64,000 bases of DNA from Pelomonas sp937871895 (GTDB lineage Bacteria > Pseudomonadota > Gammaproteobacteria > Burkholderiales > Burkholderiaceae_C): assembly GCF_046348265.1 (NCBI RefSeq), contig NZ_JAXMEO010000019.1; one strand, written 5' to 3'. Within the stretch, counting starts at the first letter, position 1. The number at the start of each line of letters is the position of its first letter. Below the pieces are notes generated by a model. The model saw only the letters and a program-made list of their open reading frames with translations, searched no databases and was not told the origin of the DNA. This document shows, one piece after another, positions 1-8,007 of this stretch. The translations under genes and the position numbers were made by a program.

Positions 1-360
1 CGCCCCGCGGGTGGGGGTGAGGAGGTCCGAGTCAGCCAGGTGGCGTTCCCGATGGACGGTGATATTCCACACTTGGGCGAGAAGCTCAGTTTCGAAATCG
101 TGACAGGCCGTGATGGCCGCAAGGTGGCCGCGCAGGTGCGGCGCCTGCCCCCGCCGAAGCGGGACTCGGCCTTCATCCCGCTGCGCGAAGCGGGCCGGCG
201 TGATGCCAAGGCCGGCCGGCGCCGGCCGCGCAAGCCGCGCACGCTGTGGATGCTGGTGGGGGCGCTGCTGGTGCTTGGCGTGCTGGGCATGGCCCAGTGG
301 AAGGCCTCGCACTCGAAGGACCTGGCGGGCATGTCGGCTGCGCCCACGGCAAGGCGCTGA
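1..360 (+). CDS. C-terminal part of cold-shock-domain membrane protein (partial)
   Basis: The reading frame is open from base 1, so the 5' end lies outside the window; GTG at 40 is only an internal codon. The visible part starts inside a cold-shock OB fold: the stretch around GEKLSFEIVTGRDGRKVAAQV is the last two strands of a CSD, where 'G(E)xLxFE...DGRKxAxxV' is usual. A basic linker (about 25 residues, RRRPRKPR) and one hydrophobic segment (LWMLVGALLVLGVLGMA) follow, then a short polar tail. Related CSD proteins with C-terminal membrane segments, some with DUF1294, are common in proteobacteria. Here only one helix is present, so a role in RNA binding at the membrane is an inference. Confidence 0.6.
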   Translation, partial: RPAGGGEEVRVSQVAFPMDGDIPHLGEKLSFEIVTGRDGRKVAAQVRRLPPPKRDSAFIPLREAGRRDAKAGRRRPRKPRTLWMLVGALLVLGVLGMAQWKASHSKDLAGMSAAPTARR

Positions 361-444
361 ACCTGCGATGGGCGTCCGACGGGCGCCCCAATGACACAGG
401 GGCCCTGGCGGGCCCCTGTCGGTCGAGCGAAGTGTCGAGCTGGC

Positions 445-762
445 TCAGTCTTCGTTCTGGAACACGAGTTTGACTTCGTGGGTGGTCTTTTCGCCGGCTT
501 CGAAGCGCCATTCCATCAGCGCCTGCTTCACGGCGTTGTCGAAGAGCCGCTTGGGTTCGGCTTCGACGATTTCGACGGCGCTGACCTTGCCATCGGCTTC
601 GATGGTGATCTTGGCCTTGACCGAGCCCTTGTTGACGCCTTTGTTGGCGGCCTCGGCCGGGAACTCCGGTGGCACCTTCTTGATGACCTTGGGCACCGCC
701 AGCGCAGACAGGCTGAGCAGCAGGCCGGCAAGGATCAGGGTGGCAGAACGAGCGATGCGCAT
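445..762 (-). CDS. TonB C-terminal-domain protein with signal/anchor sequence
   Basis: A 105-residue protein. Residues 1-22 form a signal peptide or N-terminal anchor (RSATLILAGLLLSLSALA), directly followed by a TonB C-terminal-like fold: 'VPPEFPAEAANKGVNKGSV' matches the P-x-YP..A...G..G.V pattern of that family, and 'A.L.WRFEAG' matches its last helix and strand. There is no proline-rich spacer and no room for one, so it cannot span the periplasm like a true TonB. No exbBD genes are nearby. It may be a periplasmic protein that uses the fold for protein contact; the specific role is unknown. Confidence 0.75.
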   Translation of the reverse strand: MRIARSATLILAGLLLSLSALAVPKVIKKVPPEFPAEAANKGVNKGSVKAKITIEADGKVSAVEIVEAEPKRLFDNAVKQALMEWRFEAGEKTTHEVKLVFQNED

Positions 763-929
763 GTTGTGGCTCCGGCCTCGTGAGAGGGACTGCGGATGGG
801 TGAGTGACAGAGTGAGAAGCAGTGTCTACCGACTTGGGAAGCTAGGGAGTCGCCCGGGGCGAAATGCCCGTGAAGGGCGTCACGCCGGGTGAGATCTTTG
901 CTCGCAAGGGGTGCATCTTGCCTTGACCT

Positions 930-1688
930 TCAGGGGGGAAGGCCTGCCGTGTTGCGATGAAATTCTTCACGACTTGGCGCCAGGTCCTGTTCAGCCGGTG
1001 ATCGCGGCCGCTGGCCAAAGATGGCCGAGCCGACTCGGACCAGGGTGGCGCCCTCGGCGATGGCGGCCTCCAGGTCAGCGCTCATGCCGAGGCTGAGGGT
1101 GTCGAGCGCCAGGCCTTGGGCGCGCAGGGCCTGGTAGAGCTGGGCCACGCGGTGGTGGGGCGCTCGCTGGGCCTCGAAATCGGCCAGCGGTTCAGGCACG
1201 GCCATCAAGCCGCGCAGCCGCAGGCGGGGCAGGGCGGCCACGGCCTGGGCCAGGGCAGCGGTTTCTTCAGGTGCCACGCCGCTCTTGCTGGCCTCGCCGC
1301 TGACGTTGACCTGGATGCAGACATTGAGCGGCGGCAGCTCGGGCGGCCGCTGGGCGGCCAGGCGCTCGGCGATGCGCAGCCGATCGATGCTGTGCACCCA
1401 GTCGAAGTGCTCCGCCACGGCGCGGGTCTTGTTGGACTGCAGCGGGCCGATCAAATGCCACTGCAGCTGCGGGCGCAGGTCGATCAGGGCTTCGATCTTG
1501 TCGAGCGCCTCCTGCACATAGTTCTCGCCAAAGCTGCGGGCGCCGGCCGCGTAGGCCTCGCGCAGGGCCTCGGCCGGGAAGGTCTTGCTGACGGGGAGCA
1601 ACGTGACCTCGGCCGGGTCGCGTTGGAATCGCACACATGCGGCCTCGATGCGGCGCAGGGTGGCTTGCAAGGAAATGTAGATCGCCAT
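930..1688 (-). CDS. yggS: YggS/PROSC family pyridoxal-phosphate homeostasis protein
   Basis: About 252 residues, a single alanine-racemase-like TIM barrel that binds PLP and buffers free PLP in the cytoplasm. The PLP lysine is in LLPVSKTFP near residue 35, followed by the family signatures GARSFGENYVQEA, WHLIGPLQSNK and, near the end, LSMGMS-type 'LSLGMSADLEAAI' and 'VRVGSAIFG'. I chose ATG at 1688; an in-frame TTG/GTG-type start 15 bases upstream is also open. It diverges from pilT with only 39 bp between the starts, the standard yggS-pilT arrangement in beta- and gammaproteobacteria, so the two promoters must overlap. Confidence 0.93.
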   Translation of the reverse strand: MAIYISLQATLRRIEAACVRFQRDPAEVTLLPVSKTFPAEALREAYAAGARSFGENYVQEALDKIEALIDLRPQLQWHLIGPLQSNKTRAVAEHFDWVHSIDRLRIAERLAAQRPPELPPLNVCIQVNVSGEASKSGVAPEETAALAQAVAALPRLRLRGLMAVPEPLADFEAQRAPHHRVAQLYQALRAQGLALDTLSLGMSADLEAAIAEGATLVRVGSAIFGQRPRSPAEQDLAPSREEFHRNTAGLPP

Positions 1689-1727
1689 AATCGGCCGACT
1701 CAATTTGCGGCCACGAGGCCAGACCCC

Positions 1728-2771
1728 ATGGACATCACTCAGCTGCTGGCATTCTCAGTCAAGAACAAGGCGTCTGACCTGCACCTGTCGGCCGGGTTGC
1801 CGCCGATGATCCGGGTGCATGGCGACGTGCGCCGCATCAATGTCGAGGCCCTGGACCACCGCATGGTCCACGACATGGTCTACGACATCATGAACGACTC
1901 GCAGCGCAAGATCTACGAGGAACACCTGGAGGTGGACTTCTCGTTCGAGATCCAGGGCCTGGCGCGCTTCCGGGTCAACGCCTTCAACCAGAACCGCGGC
2001 GCGGGCGCCGTGTTCCGGACGATTCCGAGCAAGATCCTGTCGCTGGAGCAGCTCAACGCCCCCAAGGTGTTTGCCGAGCTGGCGCTGAAGCCGCGCGGCA
2101 TGGTGCTGGTGACGGGGCCCACCGGCTCGGGCAAGAGCACGACGCTGGCCGGCATGGTCAACCACCTCAACGAGAACGAGTACGGCCACATCCTGACCAT
2201 CGAGGACCCGATCGAGTTCGTCCACGAAAGCAAGAAGTGCCTGATCAACCAGCGCGAGGTGGGGCCGCACACCTTGTCCTTCTCCAACGCGTTGCGCTCG
2301 GCACTGCGTGAGGACCCGGACGCCGTGCTCGTGGGCGAAATGCGTGACCTGGAAACCATCCGCCTGGCGCTGACGGCGGCCGAAACCGGCCACTTGGTCT
2401 TTGGCACCCTGCACACCTCGTCGGCCGCCAAGACTGTGGACCGGATCGTGGACGTGTTCCCGGCGGCCGAGAAGGAAATGGTCCGCGCGATGCTGTCCGA
2501 GTCCCTGGTGGCCGTGATCTCGCAGACCCTGTGCAAGCTCAAGGACGGCACCGGCCGCGTGGCTGCGCACGAGATCATGCTGGGCAACTCGGCCATCCGG
2601 AACCTGATCCGCGAGAACAAGGTGGCCCAGATGTACTCCGCCATCCAGACCGGCAATTCGCAGGGCATGCAGACCCTGGACCAGAATCTGACGGACTTGG
2701 TCCGGCGCAACATCATCTCGCCCGCTGAAGCGCGCGGCAAAGCCAAGTTTCCGGAAAACTTCCCCGGGTAG
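1728..2771 (+). CDS. pilT: Type IV pilus retraction ATPase PilT
   Basis: 347 residues, starting MDITQLLAFSV at the ATG at 1728. The hexameric secretion ATPase depolymerises type IV pili at the inner-membrane base and powers twitching. Visible motifs: N-terminal PAS-like region with 'ASDLHLS', Walker A GPTGSGKST, Asp box 'TIEDPIEFVHE', Walker B 'DPDAVLVGEMRD', His box 'GHLVFGTLHT', and the C-terminal retraction motif region 'AIRNLIRENK' (AIRNLIRE is the PilT signature). It is followed by a 73-bp repeat and then pilU, the usual pair. Confidence 0.97.
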   Translation: MDITQLLAFSVKNKASDLHLSAGLPPMIRVHGDVRRINVEALDHRMVHDMVYDIMNDSQRKIYEEHLEVDFSFEIQGLARFRVNAFNQNRGAGAVFRTIPSKILSLEQLNAPKVFAELALKPRGMVLVTGPTGSGKSTTLAGMVNHLNENEYGHILTIEDPIEFVHESKKCLINQREVGPHTLSFSNALRSALREDPDAVLVGEMRDLETIRLALTAAETGHLVFGTLHTSSAAKTVDRIVDVFPAAEKEMVRAMLSESLVAVISQTLCKLKDGTGRVAAHEIMLGNSAIRNLIRENKVAQMYSAIQTGNSQGMQTLDQNLTDLVRRNIISPAEARGKAKFPENFPG

Positions 2772-2774
2772 ATG

Positions 2775-2847
2775 GACCACCCCCTACGCGCTTCGCGCGC
2801 CCCCTCAAGGGGGCACACCCAGTGGCCCGGCGGAGCCGGTTCCACGG
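2775..2847 (+). repeat. Dispersed palindromic repeat, copy A
   Basis: First of four copies of a ~73-bp element in this window. The shared plan is CCACCCCCTAC, a small hairpin, then CCCCCTCAAGGGGGC (self-complementary), a variable middle, and GGCCCGGC-n-AGCCGGTTCC. It starts 3 bases after the pilT stop and fills most of the pilT-pilU gap. The two nested inverted repeats could fold as RNA. Confidence 0.85.
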
Positions 2848-2906
2848 GTGTCGCTGGAAGGGCAACGGGCCCTGCGGCCGTTGCGAACTGAACGATAGGT
2901 AGGAAC

Positions 2907-4043
2907 ATGGAACGCGATCAGGCCTCGAAATTCATCAATGACTTGTTGCGCTTGATGCTCTCGCGCAAGGGCTCGGACCTGTTCCTGACGGCCGAGTTCC
3001 CGCCCGCGATCAAGATCGACGGCAAGCTGACCAAGGTGTCGCCCCAGCCCTTGACCGGCCAGCACACGCTGCAGCTGGCGCGGGCCATCATGAACGACAA
3101 GCAGGCGGCCGAGTTCGAGCGCAGCAAGGAATGCAACTTCGCGATCTCGCCGCACGGCATTGGGCGTTTCCGCGTCAACGCCTTCCTGCAGCAGGGCCAG
3201 GTGGGCCTGGTGCTGCGGACCATTCCGTCCACGCTGCCCACCATCCAGTCGCTCGACCTGCCGCCCATCCTGCGTGATGTGGTGCAGGCCAAGCGCGGAC
3301 TGGTGATCGTGGTGGGCGCCACTGGTTCCGGCAAAAGCACCACGCTGGCCGCGATGATCGACGAGCGCAACGAGACCAGCTTCGGCCACATCATCACCAT
3401 CGAAGACCCCATCGAGTTCGTGCACCCGCACAAGAACTGCATCGTGACCCAGCGCGAGGTGGGCCTGGACACCGACAGCTGGGACGCGGCGCTCAAGAAC
3501 TCGCTGCGTCAGGCGCCCGACGTGATCCTGATGGGCGAGCTGCGCGACCGCGAGAGCATGGAGCTGGCCGTGGCCTTTGCCGAAACCGGCCACCTCTGCA
3601 TGGCGACCCTGCACGCCAACAGCGCCAACCAGGCGCTGGATCGCATCATCAACTTCTTCCCTGAGGAACGCCGCAGTCAGTTGCTGATGGACTTGTCTCT
3701 CAACCTGCGTGCTCTCGTCAGCCAACGCCTGCTGCCCCGCCGCGAGGGCAAGGGCCGCGTGGCGGCGGTCGAGATCCTGCTCAACACGCCGCTGATCTCC
3801 GACATGATCTTCAAGGGCGAGGTCGGCGAGATCAAGGAAGTGATGAAGCGCTCGCGCGAGCAAGGCATGCAGACCTTCGACCAGGCCTTGTTTGACCTCT
3901 ACGAAATGGGCCGCGTCACCTACGAGGACGCACTGCGCAACGCCGACTCGGTGAACGACCTGCGCCTGCAGATCAAGCTCAACAGCGAGCGTGCGCGCAG
4001 TGGCGATCTATCTACCGGCACCGAGCATCTGACTATCCTTTGA
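2907..4043 (+). CDS. pilU: PilT paralogue ATPase PilU
   Basis: 378 residues, a second retraction-type ATPase that assists PilT in high-force pilus retraction. Walker A GATGSGKSTT, Asp box 'ITIEDPIEFVHPH', Walker B 'APDVILMGELRD' and His box 'GHLCMATLHANS' are intact. The C-terminal extension beyond the PilT length (to about 378) and 'PLISDMIFKGEV' in place of the PilT AIRNLIRE motif identify it as PilU. The start at 2907 (MERDQASKFIND) follows a 'GATAGGTAGGAAC' leader with a plausible Shine-Dalgarno. It ends at the edge of repeat copy B. Confidence 0.95.
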   Translation: MERDQASKFINDLLRLMLSRKGSDLFLTAEFPPAIKIDGKLTKVSPQPLTGQHTLQLARAIMNDKQAAEFERSKECNFAISPHGIGRFRVNAFLQQGQVGLVLRTIPSTLPTIQSLDLPPILRDVVQAKRGLVIVVGATGSGKSTTLAAMIDERNETSFGHIITIEDPIEFVHPHKNCIVTQREVGLDTDSWDAALKNSLRQAPDVILMGELRDRESMELAVAFAETGHLCMATLHANSANQALDRIINFFPEERRSQLLMDLSLNLRALVSQRLLPRREGKGRVAAVEILLNTPLISDMIFKGEVGEIKEVMKRSREQGMQTFDQALFDLYEMGRVTYEDALRNADSVNDLRLQIKLNSERARSGDLSTGTEHLTIL

Positions 4044-4117
4044 CCACCCCGTACCGGCTTTGCCGGCCCCCTCAAGGGGGCGCCGCGGGCGGCCCGGCGG
4101 AGCCGGTTCCGCAGCGG
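4044..4117 (+). repeat. Dispersed palindromic repeat, copy B
   Basis: Second copy of the ~73-bp element, in the same orientation as copy A. It begins at the base after the pilU stop and shares CCACCCC, the CCCCCTCAAGGGGGC palindrome and the AGCCGGTTCC end, while the middle has diverged. Both pil genes therefore end in the same element. Confidence 0.83.
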
Positions 4118-4161
4118 CCGCTGAGTCAGTGAAGACTTCGGGCTTCAGGAGGCATCACCCC

Positions 4162-5052
4162 ATGAGCAACCGCAGCTACGAACCTATTCCGCCCAGTCGC
4201 GTCTCCTTCCTCGGTCTCGGCGTGATGGGCGGTCCCATGGCCGGGCACTTGCAGCGTGCCGGGCATGCGGTGACGGTCTACAACCGCACCCGCGGCAAGG
4301 CCGAAGCCTGGGCTGCGGAGTACGGCGGCCGGTCAGCAGCCACGCCGCGCGAGGCGGCTCAGGGCGCGCGCTTTGTGTTTGCTTGCGTGGGCAACGACGA
4401 CGACCTGCGCCAGGTCGTGCTGGGGCCTGACGGCGCCTTTGCCGGCATGGCGCCGGGCAGTGTGTTCGTGGACCACACCACGGCCTCGGCCGAGGTGGCC
4501 CGTGAGCTGGCGGCCGAGGCGGCATCGCGCGGGCTCGCCTTCATTGATGCGCCGGTCTCTGGCGGCCAGGCGGGCGCCGTCAACGGCGTGCTGACCGTGA
4601 TGTGCGGCGGAGACGCCGAGGCCTTTGCCGCGATGCAGCCGGTGGCGATGGCCTACTCGCGCGCCGTGACCCTGCTGGGTGGCTCAGGCGCCGGGCAGCT
4701 CGCCAAGATGGTCAATCAGATCTGTATCGCCGGCCTGGTGCAAGGCCTGGCGGAGGCGGTGCGCTTTGGTCAGCGCGCGGGCCTCGACATGAATGCCGTG
4801 CTCGACGTGATCGGCAAGGGTGCCGCCCAAAGCTGGCAGATGGACAACCGTGGCAAGACCATGGTGGCCGACAAGTTCGACTTTGGCTTTGCCGTCGATT
4901 GGATGCGCAAGGATCTCGGCCTGGTGCTGGACGAAGCCCGCCGCAACGGCGCGCGCCTGCCCGTCACGGCCCTGGTCGATCAGTTCTATGCCGACCTGCA
5001 GGCCGACGGCGGCGGCCGTTGGGACACGTCCAGCTTGATCAAGCGGCTCTGA
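4162..5052 (+). CDS. NAD(P)-dependent beta-hydroxyacid dehydrogenase (3-hydroxyisobutyrate dehydrogenase family)
   Basis: 296 residues. A perfect AGGAGG at 4147-4152 fixes the ATG at 4162, so the longer upstream reading frame is not used. The N-terminal Rossmann motif is FLGLGVMGGPMAGHL. The substrate-binding signature is DAPVSGGQAGAVNG, and the catalytic lysine lies in GAGQLAKMVNQI, followed by the all-helical C-terminal domain. Members oxidise 3-hydroxyisobutyrate, tartronate semialdehyde or related beta-hydroxyacids, or reduce small aldehydes. The substrate cannot be assigned from sequence and no pathway genes adjoin. It converges on the next gene with no gap. Confidence 0.88.
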   Translation: MSNRSYEPIPPSRVSFLGLGVMGGPMAGHLQRAGHAVTVYNRTRGKAEAWAAEYGGRSAATPREAAQGARFVFACVGNDDDLRQVVLGPDGAFAGMAPGSVFVDHTTASAEVARELAAEAASRGLAFIDAPVSGGQAGAVNGVLTVMCGGDAEAFAAMQPVAMAYSRAVTLLGGSGAGQLAKMVNQICIAGLVQGLAEAVRFGQRAGLDMNAVLDVIGKGAAQSWQMDNRGKTMVADKFDFGFAVDWMRKDLGLVLDEARRNGARLPVTALVDQFYADLQADGGGRWDTSSLIKRL

Positions 5053-5709
5053 TCACTCTTTCTGTTTGGGCTGGAGGCGGGCCAGTTCGTCCTCCGAGAT
5101 GATCTCGAAGGCGCGAACCACCTTGTTCACGCCGCTGATCTGGCGGGCGATGTCGGTGGCGCGCACGGCCTCACGCTCGGTGACGCGGCCCATCAGGTAA
5201 ACCGTGCCGCGGGTGACGACGACGTCGTAGGCGTTGCTGAACAGGTCGCGGGCGTCAACCAACTTGGCCTTGATCTGGCTGCTGATCCAAACGTCGTTGC
5301 TGCGGCTCTTGAGGCTGGAGGCCTCCATCACGGCCGTCTCGTTCATCACGCGCTGCACGTTCTCGACGCCGGCCACGATGCGTTCGATGGCTTGGCGGTC
5401 CGCTTCGCTGCTGACCTCGCCCGTCGCCAGCGCCACGCGGTTGTAGCTGTTGACCGAGACGTGAGCGCTGCTGCCGAGTTGCTCGCGGATGCGGGCGCCG
5501 GCCTTGAGCTCGATGGTCTGGTCTTCGAGCTGGCTGCCGGAGGTGCGCCGGTCCGTGGCGACCATGGCGCCGCCGCCCACCACGGCGCCCACCACCAGCG
5601 GTGCGCAGGCGCTGTTCAGGCCGGCCACGGCGATCATTGCGGCCAGCAGGGCGAGCCTGCGTGGGGCGGCCATGGAAAAGGCAGGATGGTTCTTCATGGT
5701 GGCTTTCAT
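5053..5709 (-). CDS. BON-domain outer-membrane lipoprotein (DolP/YraP-like)
   Basis: About 218 residues. A lipoprotein signal peptide ending 'GLNSAC' supplies the lipid-modified Cys, and a glycine-rich stretch (VVGAVVGGGAMVATD) follows. Two BON domains come next, the first around 'RVALATGEVSSEADRQAIERIV' and the second around 'VYLMGRVTEREAV'. The ATG at 5709 overlaps the stop of the preceding diaA-like gene (ATGA), which supports this start over the longer one. In E. coli dolP sits next to diaA and yraN and preserves outer-membrane integrity; the order yraN-diaA-dolP here is the same. Confidence 0.9.
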   Translation of the reverse strand: MKATMKNHPAFSMAAPRRLALLAAMIAVAGLNSACAPLVVGAVVGGGAMVATDRRTSGSQLEDQTIELKAGARIREQLGSSAHVSVNSYNRVALATGEVSSEADRQAIERIVAGVENVQRVMNETAVMEASSLKSRSNDVWISSQIKAKLVDARDLFSNAYDVVVTRGTVYLMGRVTEREAVRATDIARQISGVNKVVRAFEIISEDELARLQPKQKE

Positions 5710-6272
5710 TCCTCTGAGCCCAGCAGCAGCTGGTCGATGGCATCGCAAAGCGCATGCACGAGCACGCGCTGGGTTTCGACAACGCGCGCTGCGCGCGGCG
5801 CGCTGACGCGCAGTTGCAGGTCGGTGTCCTGCAGCTGGCCGCGCCAGTCATCCGCCGTCAGCGCGACAACAAACATCTCTTGGCCGTGCGCAGTGGCCAG
5901 CACCTCGGCCCAGGCAGCGGCACGTGAGGCTTCGGGTTCGATCACGATCAGCACGTCGCCCGGGTGGCCCTGCGCCTGCAGCAAGCGGGACAGGTCCACG
6001 CCGGCTCGGGTTTGGGCCGGCAGGCTCCAGGCGGCCAGGCCGGGGCGGTCTTGCTCGAAGCGCCCCGCCAGGCGCGCTGCGAGGTAGTCGGCATCCAGCG
6101 CGGCGTGACCCTGGGCCACGGTCAACACGCGGTGCCCGCCGGTCAGGGCGTCGGTGATCATCTGCGCCGCAAAGGCCAGCGGGCGCCCCAGTTGCTCGGC
6201 CACCTGGTAGAGCAGGTCGGCACTCTCGAAAAAATGCTGTTGGACACGTTGTTCAAGCATCGGGGAAATCAT
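5706..6272 (-). CDS. diaA: SIS-domain protein, DiaA/GmhA family
   Basis: About 188 residues forming one sugar-isomerase fold. E. coli DiaA binds DnaA and promotes its assembly at oriC; the related GmhA makes sedoheptulose-7-phosphate isomer. Identity is supported by the N-terminus 'QRVQQHFFESADLLYQVAEQL' and by position between yraN and the dolP homologue. The usual phosphosugar loop is weak here ('VAQGHAALDADYLAARL'), which argues against an active GmhA. The ATG at 6272 overlaps the yraN stop as ATGA and is preferred to the longer reading frame. Confidence 0.8.
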   Translation of the reverse strand: MISPMLEQRVQQHFFESADLLYQVAEQLGRPLAFAAQMITDALTGGHRVLTVAQGHAALDADYLAARLAGRFEQDRPGLAAWSLPAQTRAGVDLSRLLQAQGHPGDVLIVIEPEASRAAAWAEVLATAHGQEMFVVALTADDWRGQLQDTDLQLRVSAPRAARVVETQRVLVHALCDAIDQLLLGSEE

Positions 6273-6664
6273 AGATGGAAGGCTGCGGGCAGCCATTGCA
6301 GCTCACTGCCGTCGATGGCGACGACGTCGAAGCGGCAGGGCGGCGGCGAGGCATGACGCAGCAGGTAGTGCTGGGCTGCGTAGATGAGCTTGCGCTGCTT
6401 GGTGGCCGTGACGCTGGCCGCCGCGCCGCCGTGGCTGCGGCTGGCGCGGGCGCGCACTTCAACGAAGACGAGCGTGCCGTCGCGGTCACGCATGATCAGG
6501 TCCACCTCGCCGGCGCGGCGGCTGGGGCCGGCGGCGACTCGATAATTTCGCTCCAGCAGCGTGAGGCCGGCCTGCCGCAGGTGGGCCAGCGCGGCATCCT
6601 CGGCGGCGCTGCCGGTCTCGGCGCGTTGCGTCTTTGAACCCGAGCCCCACTTGAACACTTCCAT
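6269..6664 (-). CDS. yraN: YraN (UPF0102) endonuclease-like protein
   Basis: 131 residues of the small UPF0102 family, a PD-(D/E)xK-like fold with resolvase-type structure and no firm function. Visible features are 'GSAAEDAALAHLRQAGLTLLERNYR', then 'GEVDLIMRDRDGTLVFVEVRAR', where D, E-V-R (usually ExK/ExR) line up with the nuclease core. It starts only 7 bp from the divergent rsmI and is translationally coupled to the diaA homologue downstream. Confidence 0.92.
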   Translation of the reverse strand: MEVFKWGSGSKTQRAETGSAAEDAALAHLRQAGLTLLERNYRVAAGPSRRAGEVDLIMRDRDGTLVFVEVRARASRSHGGAAASVTATKQRKLIYAAQHYLLRHASPPPCRFDVVAIDGSELQWLPAAFHL

Positions 6665-6671
6665 CGCCTCC

Positions 6672-7559
6672 GTGTTGAGTCAGGCCGCTGCGGCAGCAGC
6701 CGGCGGCCAGCAGTATCCCGCCGGCAGCCTTTACGTCGTGGCCACGCCCATCGGCAATCTGGCCGACCTGAGCCTGCGTGCCATTCAGGTGCTGGGGCTG
6801 GTGGATGCCGTGGCCTGCGAGGACACGCGCCAGACGGCGGTGCTGATGCGCCACCTCGGCCTGCACAAGCCCTTGCTGGCCGTGCACGAGCACAACGAGC
6901 AAAGCGCCGCTGGCCCGGTGCTGGTGCGGTTGGCGGCGGGCGAGCGGGTGGCCTATGTGTCGGATGCCGGCACGCCGGCCGTGTCCGACCCGGGCGCCGC
7001 CCTGGTGGCCCGTGCGGTGGCGGCCGGGCACCGGGTGCTGCCCATCCCGGGCGCCAGCAGCGCCGTGGCGGCGCTGAGCGTGGCCGGTGATGAAGGCGCG
7101 CGGGCCTTTGCCTTTGTGGGTTTCCTGCCCACCAAGGCGGGCGAGCGTCGTGCGGCCTTGCAGACGGTGCTGGCCCACACCGACACCAGTCAGGTGCTGT
7201 TTGAAGCGCCGCATCGCATCGTCGAGCTGGTGGCGCTGCTGGCCGAATTGGCGCCCCAGCGCCGCATCACGCTGGCGCGCGAGCTGACCAAACAGTTCGA
7301 GTCCATCCACACCGCTGAGGCCGCGGGTCTGCCCGAGTGGCTGGCTGCCGACGCACAGCGCCAGCGCGGTGAGTTCGTGCTGGTGCTGCATGCGGTGGCG
7401 GCGGTGGTGTCAGAAGGCCTGCCGGCCGAGGCGCAGCGGGTGCTGCAACTGCTGCTGGCCGAACTGCCGCTCAAGCCGGCCGTGGCGCTGGCGGCCCAGA
7501 TCACGGGGGCGCCGCGCAACGCGCTTTACGAGGCCGGCTTGGCGCTCAAGAACGCCTGA
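6672..7559 (+). CDS. rsmI: 16S rRNA 2'-O-methyltransferase RsmI
   Basis: About 295 residues; methylates the ribose of C1402 in 16S rRNA using SAM. The tetrapyrrole-methylase fold is recognised by LYVVATPIGNLADLSLRA, the 'EDTRQTAVLMRHLGL' block, 'VSDAGTPAVSDPGAALV' and 'IPGASSAVAALS'. No ATG lies near the conserved N-terminus; GTG at 6672 or TTG at 6675 are the likely starts, and further upstream starts would run antisense through yraN. The 3' end converges on a small gene with one base between stops. Confidence 0.94.
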   Translation: MLSQAAAAAAGGQQYPAGSLYVVATPIGNLADLSLRAIQVLGLVDAVACEDTRQTAVLMRHLGLHKPLLAVHEHNEQSAAGPVLVRLAAGERVAYVSDAGTPAVSDPGAALVARAVAAGHRVLPIPGASSAVAALSVAGDEGARAFAFVGFLPTKAGERRAALQTVLAHTDTSQVLFEAPHRIVELVALLAELAPQRRITLARELTKQFESIHTAEAAGLPEWLAADAQRQRGEFVLVLHAVAAVVSEGLPAEAQRVLQLLLAELPLKPAVALAAQITGAPRNALYEAGLALKNA

Positions 7560-7560
7560 T

Positions 7561-7884
7561 TTACTGGGCCGGGGCGGAAGCGGCGCGGTCGTTGTGCTTC
7601 TTGCGGCGGATGTCGCGGCTGGCGGCATCCTGCATGTGGTGCATGCGGCGGCGCTCGGCGCGGGTCACGGTGCCATCGGACTTGGCCTTGTCCTCGGCTT
7701 TGTTGATGTGCGCCTGTTCCTTTTCAAGACGCTGGGTCTCGTGCGGTGTCAGGGCGCCACTGGCGGCGCCTTGCGCAATGCGGGCCTGCTGGTTGGCCTC
7801 GCGTTGGTCAACGCGCGGCGTGTTGGTCTGGGCAAAGGCGCTGGCAGCGGTCAGGCACAGCGCGGCGATGAGGAGGCGGTTCAT
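7561..7884 (-). CDS. Small secreted helical protein of unknown function
   Basis: 107 residues with a clear signal peptide (MNRLLIAALCLTAASAFAQ, cleavage after AFA). The mature part is highly charged and predicted helical, rich in Gln, Arg, Lys and Asp, with 'ALTPHETQRLEKEQAHINKAEDKAKSDGTVTRAERRR'-like spacing resembling degenerate EF-hand/helix-hairpin repeats: 'KAKSDGTVTRAE' has a D-G-x-(V/I)-x-x-x-E calcium-loop shape. Similar orphan proteins are common in Burkholderiales. Function is unknown. Confidence 0.75.
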   Translation of the reverse strand: MNRLLIAALCLTAASAFAQTNTPRVDQREANQQARIAQGAASGALTPHETQRLEKEQAHINKAEDKAKSDGTVTRAERRRMHHMQDAASRDIRRKKHNDRAASAPAQ

Positions 7885-8007
7885 GGTCGATGTTTTTGCG
7901 GTGGGTTGGAGGGGCTTGCCAAGGCGCCGTCACAACGAGGCAAGGTGCGAATCCGCTGACGCCCAAGGGGTAAAGAAGCGTTTCATCAAGCTTTCTAGAA
8001 TCGCCCA

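Noticed and set aside
1116..1727. N-terminal extension of pilT to 551 residues
   Set aside because: It covers yggS on the opposite strand and adds no conserved sequence; MDITQLL at 1728 is the family start.
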